Shown: in pieces, positions 7,001-10,466 of the stretch
How positions within the stretch are numbered: the first letter of the stretch is position 1
Layout: the number at the start of each line of letters is the position of its first letter
From: Hondaea fermentalgiana
Taxonomy: Eukaryota > Sar > Bigyra > Thraustochytrida > Thraustochytriidae
Reading direction: 5' to 3'
NCBI GenBank assembly: GCA_014084085.1
Contig: NPFB01000236.1
Coordinates: forward strand, 7,717 to 18,182
Length of the DNA stretch: 10,466 nucleotides
Translations under genes and position numbers: made by a program
Notes under the pieces: generated by a model
The model's input: only the letters and a program-made list of their open reading frames with translations
Told to the model about the DNA's origin: nothing
The model's database searches: none

Positions 7001-7701
7001 TCGAAACCAATACGAAGATGGTTGTCGACAACGAGGGACATGGTTTGGTCCAATGCAGCAATTTCGAGCGAGTCAAGACCTTCTACCTGGTGATCCTCAT
7101 CGAATTCGGGATCAGAGCTTGCGTGCGCTGACGTGCTCGAGCTAAGATGATCCCGAAGCTCGTCAAACCGGGCTGGATCAAGAATGGCATCTGTGGGGAA
7201 GATTTGGGTGTTGGCCATTTCTGCCCGCATGGCTTGTGGTGCGGCCTCCTTTGGGTATCTCGTGCACCCTGCAATGTAAAGCGCCTGTCCGAGAAAGGCG
7301 TGAAGCTCCCAGTCTGTGATGAGATGCGACCTATTGGACTTGTCCATGCTCTCTTTCATGGCTGACATGAGTATACGCAGCGCACTTGATCCGAGAAAGG
7401 CCAGGTATGCGTCTGCCTCGGCGGTTTTGTCAACACCAAGCCTTCTCTGCAGAGCTGGAATGGCATCAAGTTTACTCATGACCTTGTCGAGATGCCTTTG
7501 CGCAGCCCCATTCAGATCACAGATCTCGAGGGCTTCATCAGGGGATACGAGTACAAGAGGTTGTTTTTCCAAAAAACTCCACGTCTCTGGGGAATTGCTG
7601 CCCATTCCAGCTGATTTTTCGCCCTCTCGCGGCAGTGGTGGAGGCGGCGGGGGCGGCGGGGCCTCGGGGTCCTGCTGCGACGTTGACGACGAGGACGACA
7701 T
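4090..7701 (-). CDS. PiggyBac transposase-derived protein with embedded YqaJ-like nuclease region and doubled zinc domain
   Basis: This 1203-residue protein has no exact match that I know, but its parts can be read. Residues 13-24 are mostly proline. Residues about 95-395 resemble the N-terminal part of the PiggyBac DDE transposase fold (DDE_Tnp_1_7): a LITDWELHAFLGQALY block (128-142) and LDPARFDELRDHL (174-186). Candidate acids follow: Asp218 (ALDQT), Asp308 (LYLDHEPLYASFF) and Asp383/Asp386 (VEDVADPQV). An acidic linker spans 478-512. Residues about 525-770 look like a YqaJ/lambda-exonuclease nuclease, with FIGTSADGVVVV (651-662) and RSELLHQAIVYG (718-729). Residues 820-925 return to PiggyBac-like sequence (YADYADRLDL, then VINAFLAWR). 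Two cysteine/histidine modules finish the protein. By analogy it would act on DNA in the nucleus. The reading frame is intact over 3.6 kb, without introns. The ATG has AA just before it. A fast-evolving gene of another family is possible but less likely. Confidence 0.72.
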   Translation of the reverse strand: MSSSSSTSQQDPEAPPPPPPPPLPREGEKSAGMGSNSPETWSFLEKQPLVLVSPDEALEICDLNGAAQRHLDKVMSKLDAIPALQRRLGVDKTAEADAYLAFLGSSALRILMSAMKESMDKSNRSHLITDWELHAFLGQALYIAGCTRYPKEAAPQAMRAEMANTQIFPTDAILDPARFDELRDHLSSSTSAHASSDPEFDEDHQVEGLDSLEIAALDQTMSLVVDNHLRIGFEDRHVSTCPFHNAPTQNGADATKCMTSVDALLGLKLASGLSTQDQQGDSDGLMHVLERAKNVAGGDLAGAELYLDHEPLYASFFSECARLGLPLVVSQKTDATSGSCPFSLVERAEGDARDGANSAFVVANSSFLGSQIFSAKTLVQVEDVADPQVMHAFAVRQPTSHSRARLSRFLTLNDADAWKRFRNTFVLEPLRRAPDALTENWLFYPEQSELQDLDHDISLLLNAKETAKNGGAARQDSLGDENDDDDHEDIDKSASESFASSELEVENSLREDTDRADVLPMHRIRDVDIPSKNDIERALADMGVFPLSAGKYSADWHVFNMLLINDRAAVAIAKRSAECRRLVFRNPSKVAEQAKDALESQLCRIWFESNGASYQASPTSLAPSTLEQLRGQDWVAAVFAVGLVRIEDRPFIGTSADGVVVVQVPGNAAQEMRVLAPLRIGPRVTHDKSTFVAEKYGTYFSCVAGSTTWFEVVPLRHRSELLHQAIVYGTTHGVFYAQSARGTCAYMVLVLFPQKVRDTWNSAVEDIGRSLVDWAYAQDPGAADPASIPSAFGSASQEMIASNLPLWNAFHKQRATNGVAMPVRRASALVQFKFAASSRGAHVYADYADRLDLRQLKLGERQASVLGIFSDVVINAFLAWRMRKFIRKRGAGETWLDVQRVLAPEQGAEDFSLFIRAVSFGLMTHASRLRDPVPQLPDLQGPAFESAMPDGTEGSLLSAEEHQILRIPTGKRGVFKLANTIECRRLRLSCNAHRQQTLKGTRNCVVCGKNARISCEFCNVVLHVQRRSSVQQEDTCWAQWHTNRTLSREPPPWGKNGVQSHEQPSVDNAFAAPSLAFAEGGDDVAQGPNWLSAEEHEALRLPTGKRNVIKIANTHECKRLRLSSNAHRQHTLKDTRFCVVCGTNARIACKFCNVVLHVQRRSSVNQVDTCWSQWHNDAIVKRRELARKSRPAPSDAAAETPKN
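4177..4428 (-). repeat. Zinc-binding module copy 2 (residues 1092-1175)
   Basis: The second copy begins SAEEHEALRLPTGKRN and ends CWSQWH. By hand count, 66 of 84 residues equal copy 1, and every candidate zinc ligand is kept (Cys1117, His1127, Cys1138, Cys1141, Cys1149, Cys1152, His1157, Cys1170, His1175). Codons differ at many third positions between the copies, so the duplication is not recent and both copies seem to be under protein-level constraint. A 50-residue non-repeated linker (1042-1091) separates them. Confidence 0.8.
4579..4830 (-). repeat. Zinc-binding module copy 1 (residues 958-1041)
   Basis: The module starts at SAEEHQILRIPTGKRG and ends at the CWAQWH motif. Candidate metal ligands are Cys983, His993, Cys1004, Cys1007, Cys1015, Cys1018, His1023, Cys1036 and His1041. 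The CxxC-x7-CxxC-x4-H-x12-C-x4-H spacing recalls the cross-brace zinc domain at the C-terminus of PiggyBac/PGBD proteins, which binds transposon ends or chromatin. It aligns without gaps to copy 2, 402 bases downstream on the coding strand. Confidence 0.8.
4927..5244 (-). other. PiggyBac-like domain, C-terminal continuation (residues 820-925)
   Basis: VRRASALVQF (823-832), then YADYADRLDLRQLKLGERQA (844-863) and FSDVVINAFLAWR (869-881), follow the layout of the end of PiggyBac transposases. There a P..v..Yn..MgGVD..D motif is followed by a helix reading ..d.a.vNa..lyr. In ordinary PiggyBac proteins this lies a few tens of residues after the third Asp. Here it lies about 460 residues after, which is what suggests that the nuclease region is an insertion. 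Confidence 0.5.
5392..6129 (-). other. YqaJ / lambda-exonuclease-like nuclease region (residues 525-770)
   Basis: The segment has the pattern of PD-(D/E)XK exonucleases of the YqaJ type. An AEQAKDALES helix (591-600) with a candidate Glu is followed by GLVRIEDRPFIGTSADGVVV (642-661), with the expected Asp657. Next comes QEMRVLAP (670-677), in the place of the usual E-x-K strand. Then RHRSELLHQAIVYGTTHGVF (716-735), with a Gln (Gln724) where the family has its conserved Gln, precedes a strand ending in a fp-type segment (LFPQKV). The lysine of E-x-K appears as Arg673. YqaJ nucleases are known from phages and from ISL2EU transposons. Detection here is by motif pattern only. Confidence 0.55.
6517..7419 (-). 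other. PiggyBac-like DDE domain, N-terminal part (residues 95-395)
   Basis: The order of motifs follows PiggyBac transposases: a helical block with threonine/acidic residues before ELxxFLG, an RF..LR.HL helix, then three Asp-bearing strands about 90 and 75 residues apart (Asp218, Asp308, Asp383). In the classical enzyme, as I recall, the acids are spaced 78 and 101 apart, with a further Asp three residues after the last. Here Asp386 stands three after Asp383. The usual DE and DN pairs read DQ and DH, so catalytic activity is uncertain. The assignment is by eye. Confidence 0.6.
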
Positions 7702-8129
7702 TTGTGAAAGAAGACTAGTCCGAGCGCAGCTTCGCGCACAGTCTGGGCTCTTTCCACTCGTTTATCCGTCGCTCTGCCGTCCGATGAGCGCAGCGGACTG
7801 CGGCGTCCTGGCGCGAGACCTGCCCTGCTCGGCGCCAGCTCGCGGCGCGAGGGTCGCCCGCCCTTAGAAGGTCGGCCCTCAGGCTCGTGCGCACCGGGAG
7901 CTTTTTGCTCAACTGTCGAAGGCAACATTCGTGGTGCTTGCAATTAAGTGCTAAGAAACGGGTGCCTCTGGCCTTGTCTGGGCGTGGGCAAAAACCCTTC
8001 GCGCTATCTGCTGCAGCTGCTGGCGCACAACTACCACTACAAGTGGGGTTGTGTTTGCGCTTCTGCACGAGAGAAGAAACTCGCAGATTAGGACCCAAGG
8101 TCGCTACCGCGCAAGGACATCCTGGCAAA
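7702..8129. promoter_or_regulatory. Divergent 5' spacer (bidirectional promoter region)
   Basis: These 428 bases lie between the start codons of the PiggyBac-derived gene (minus) and the dioxygenase gene (plus), so they must carry both promoters and leaders. The part near the minus gene is GC-rich, with repeated GAGCGCAGC (about 7724 and 7786) and GGCGCGAG (about 7810 and 7844) octamer-scale motifs. A TTAA tetranucleotide stands at 7944-7947. No TATA box is evident. The frame of the dioxygenase stays open upstream to 7887 but holds no ATG, so it is probably untranslated leader. Confidence 0.55.
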
Positions 8130-10256
8130 ATGAGCCGGGGCCGCGCTCCCCCGACTGCGCCGTGGTACCGGCAGCACGAGCAGGAGATGGAGGACTCTCA
8201 AGAGGACGGGGAAGCACTGCGTCTGGTGGAAAAGGCGAGAGCGATCGAGGCGCGCGACCATGCTGAAAGTTACACGCGGGCGCTGAAGTACTGCGACTAC
8301 GCCCTGTCGCAGAATCCGACGTGCGCCGAGGCGTTGATGCTCGCCATCGAGTTGCGATTGCGGTACAAGTTCATCATGAACCCTACGGAAATAATTCAGG
8401 CGCTGAAGAAGGTCACCTCTCACAAGAGCGAGGGCGCAAAGGCACGTTACCTGCTTGCGCTCGTGCTTCTTGCCAATGGAAAGACCGAGTATGCCGACAA
8501 ACACCTTGGCAAGCTCGGATTCGTTTGGCGCTTGAACGCCTCGGTCTTCACGGAGACATCGAGCTCCGGGACGACGATGCAAGAGAAAGTCTTTTACATG
8601 GATAAGCTGGTTCCAGAAGAAGTCCTCGCTAGCATCGCTACTCAATTCGGTCCGGATGCGCCGTACTGGTCAGCACATCGCTATGGCGAGACGGGCTACT
8701 TTAGCCACTCGTTTGACCTGCGAGCAGCACCGACCATTGGCGCCGAGGCTCTGATCGCGAACCACATTTACCCATTTCTGCGCAAGGCAATTCTTGAGCC
8801 ACGAGGCTTGGTGGAAAAGGTCCGATACGCAGAGTGGTGGGTCCACCGACGGGACGCAATGAGTGGACATCAGCTTCACTGGGACACCGATGAGCATCGG
8901 CTCAAGACCGGGCGCGGTCTCCACCACCCCATTTACAGCACGGTATTCTACGTCGAAGCTGGCGCTGGCACCCCAACGTTGATCATGGACCGCACCTATG
9001 CAAATGCTGAAGATCTGGCATCCACCCAGGGTTGGCTTGTTCACCCGGATGAAAATCGACTTGTGGTCTTTGACGGTCAACTTTTGCACGGCGTGGTTCC
9101 CCGTGTCGGCGGCGCATCGAATGGCCTGACGCGTCTTACATTTATGGTTGGTTTCTGGGGCGAGGATGTTGCGAGGCTCCCGTGTAATATGTCTATGCCT
9201 TCGGCCAACATGCTGGCGCCCCCTCCTGGGGTTGATTCGCAATGGCGCAAGAAGATGGAATCTTGGCCCACGTGCGCTGCGCTCGAGCACAGAGCGAGCC
9301 CAAACATGAAAAGCCCGCCTCAATTTGCCAATGTGTGGAAGAAGATTCCGCAAAAGATCAGTGGCTCGAGCCAGTCCAAGCAAGAAGAGGATGTTACTGA
9401 GTTCTCTGGCGACTTCTTTCTTCGCAATCCGACGCAGCTCTCGAAAGGCATCAAATTCTACGTGGATCCATCTTTCGAGGTATTGAAGGATCTGGTGACT
9501 CAAGCGATGGATATCACCGATGAGCAAATGGAGTTTCTGGCAAACTCGCTGGTGCTCCGCTGGGATTTTCGCAGTCCCGACGGTACATATTTGTACGATG
9601 AGTTCATGGCAAGCTTATCGAACACATCAAGGGGCGCATGCGCTCTCGCAAAGGTTCTGCACGGTGGAGGGGCGAACGAAGGTACTGGCAATTTCCGCTG
9701 CATAAACTCGAGCACGGCGGCTGGTGCTGCAGTGTTGTGGAATCTCGCCAAGCGCGGTTTTTGCGTTGATCCTGAGCGCGACGCTGCAGTTTGGAAGACC
9801 GTGGGAGATTTATTCGAGGATTTCATCGCAAAAGCCGAGAAGAACCCCGAGACCTTGCAAGGCGCTGAGCAAGGCGAGCTCTTGGCTGGTGCGATGGCCT
9901 ACTCGCCGTTTCGGGCTCCGCTGATCCCGCAGATTCTCCGCCGTCTGCTTTTGCATGTCGGAGAGCCGCTATGGGCCGTGGACGAGGGTGATGAGGATGG
10001 TGAGGTCGAGACAGAAGACTGGTTGGAGGATGACGAGGAGGATGAGCTCAACGGTGTGTCGAACCACGCAGAGGAACTCCGCGAAGCCATTCGACACGCA
10101 ACCTCCTGCAAGGATCTTGAGGAATCCGTTCAGGTTGATGAGGCCCTGGACACACTCAGCGCCGAACACGCCAAATCTGCGCGGGATCTCCTCTTTATCG
10201 AAGCACCCATCTTTAGCGACGTCCTGCTCAAATTTGGGCAATCTCTGTACGACTAA
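8130..10256 (+). CDS. 2-oxoglutarate/Fe(II)-dependent dioxygenase domain protein
   Basis: This 708-residue protein has a double-stranded beta-helix oxygenase core at about residues 150-345. The iron-binding triad is His250 and Asp252 in SGHQLHWDTDE (245-255) plus His320 in VVFDGQLLHGVVPR (312-325). Arg335 in TRLTFMVGFW (334-343) is the likely 2-oxoglutarate binder. The intervening strand PIYSTVFYVEAGAGTPTLIM (267-286) is typical of prolyl-4-hydroxylase-like enzymes. Residues 30-130 are helical and TPR-like. Residues 400-708 match no family I recognise and include an acidic patch (617-639). The substrate is unknown, and no signal peptide is visible. The ATG at 8130 has AAA before it and is the first ATG in this frame. 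The gene is transcribed away from the PiggyBac-derived gene. Confidence 0.85.
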   Translation: MSRGRAPPTAPWYRQHEQEMEDSQEDGEALRLVEKARAIEARDHAESYTRALKYCDYALSQNPTCAEALMLAIELRLRYKFIMNPTEIIQALKKVTSHKSEGAKARYLLALVLLANGKTEYADKHLGKLGFVWRLNASVFTETSSSGTTMQEKVFYMDKLVPEEVLASIATQFGPDAPYWSAHRYGETGYFSHSFDLRAAPTIGAEALIANHIYPFLRKAILEPRGLVEKVRYAEWWVHRRDAMSGHQLHWDTDEHRLKTGRGLHHPIYSTVFYVEAGAGTPTLIMDRTYANAEDLASTQGWLVHPDENRLVVFDGQLLHGVVPRVGGASNGLTRLTFMVGFWGEDVARLPCNMSMPSANMLAPPPGVDSQWRKKMESWPTCAALEHRASPNMKSPPQFANVWKKIPQKISGSSQSKQEEDVTEFSGDFFLRNPTQLSKGIKFYVDPSFEVLKDLVTQAMDITDEQMEFLANSLVLRWDFRSPDGTYLYDEFMASLSNTSRGACALAKVLHGGGANEGTGNFRCINSSTAAGAAVLWNLAKRGFCVDPERDAAVWKTVGDLFEDFIAKAEKNPETLQGAEQGELLAGAMAYSPFRAPLIPQILRRLLLHVGEPLWAVDEGDEDGEVETEDWLEDDEEDELNGVSNHAEELREAIRHATSCKDLEESVQVDEALDTLSAEHAKSARDLLFIEAPIFSDVLLKFGQSLYD

Positions 10257-10466
10257 CCTCGTGAAGCGCGTCGTATCCACGTCAGCCCCAAAGCCAAATT
10301 AAAAAAAAAAAAGAGGACTACAAGTCATAAAAAATGCATCAATTACGTATCAATCCTTGTTGGCTATCTCCTCGATGCAGGCATGCACATTCGCGCATCC
10401 GTCCACCTTCCCAGCCCCAGCGCCATCTCCTCTCCTCTCCCCTCCCTCCCTCCCTCCCTCCCTCCC
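10257..10466 (+). other. 3' flank of the dioxygenase gene
   Basis: The 210 bases after the stop hold a 12-A run (10301-10312) within an A/T-rich patch, then a pyrimidine-rich stretch. The A-rich patch, about 45 bases past the stop, could lie near the polyadenylation site, but no AATAAA hexamer is present. No further gene starts are seen before the window ends. Confidence 0.5.
10443..10466 (+). repeat. (TCCC)6 microsatellite at the window edge
   Basis: Six perfect TCCC units run to the last base, preceded by impure CTCC/TCTCC units from about 10426. The purine strand (GGGA)n could form G-quadruplexes. The repeat is cut by the window edge, so its true length is unknown. It may coincide with a contig end. 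Confidence 0.9.

Noticed and set aside
3881..7947. Complete PiggyBac transposon bounded by TTAA at 3881 and 7944
   Set aside because: The sequences just inside the two TTAA sites do not mirror each other. TTAA is short enough to occur by chance on both sides.
7887..8129. Start of the dioxygenase at the GTG at 7887
   Set aside because: Eukaryotic nuclear genes seldom start at GTG. The extension lacks any recognised domain, and the ATG at 8130 has a good context directly before the helical region.

Overview
The window looks like nuclear DNA from a eukaryotic microbe. It holds four long, apparently intronless protein genes separated by short intergenic stretches. Two encode clearly eukaryotic housekeeping proteins, a PAF1-complex subunit and a pre-rRNA processing factor. 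Start codons sit in good eukaryotic contexts, with no bacterial ribosome-binding sites or operon packing. The compact intron-poor layout, mixed GC-rich coding sequence, and many Gly, Pro and Asp/Glu/Ser homopolymer runs would fit a stramenopile such as a thraustochytrid. That placement is a guess from style, not shown by any one sequence.

Layout: 52-1815 (+) PAF1; 1816-2344 convergent 3' spacer; 2345-3748 (-) RRP36; 3749-4089 spacer with an 18-C run; 4090-7701 (-) a 1203-residue PiggyBac-transposase-derived protein; 7702-8129 divergent 5' spacer; 8130-10256 (+) a 708-residue 2-oxoglutarate/Fe(II) dioxygenase with a helical N-terminus and an unclassified C-terminal half; 10257-10466 3' flank ending inside a (TCCC)n repeat.

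The first two genes belong to general gene-expression machinery: transcription elongation and chromatin marking by Pol II, and early 40S ribosome assembly. The third gene is the notable one. Its first third and a later segment resemble the two ends of a PiggyBac DDE transposase. Between them lies about 400 residues, including a segment that reads like a YqaJ/lambda-exonuclease-type nuclease. The C-terminal cross-brace zinc-binding domain is present twice in tandem, and no terminal inverted repeats were found next to the gene. The best reading is a host-retained (domesticated) or old transposase fused with a nuclease. It is divergently paired with the dioxygenase gene, but any functional link between those two is speculation.
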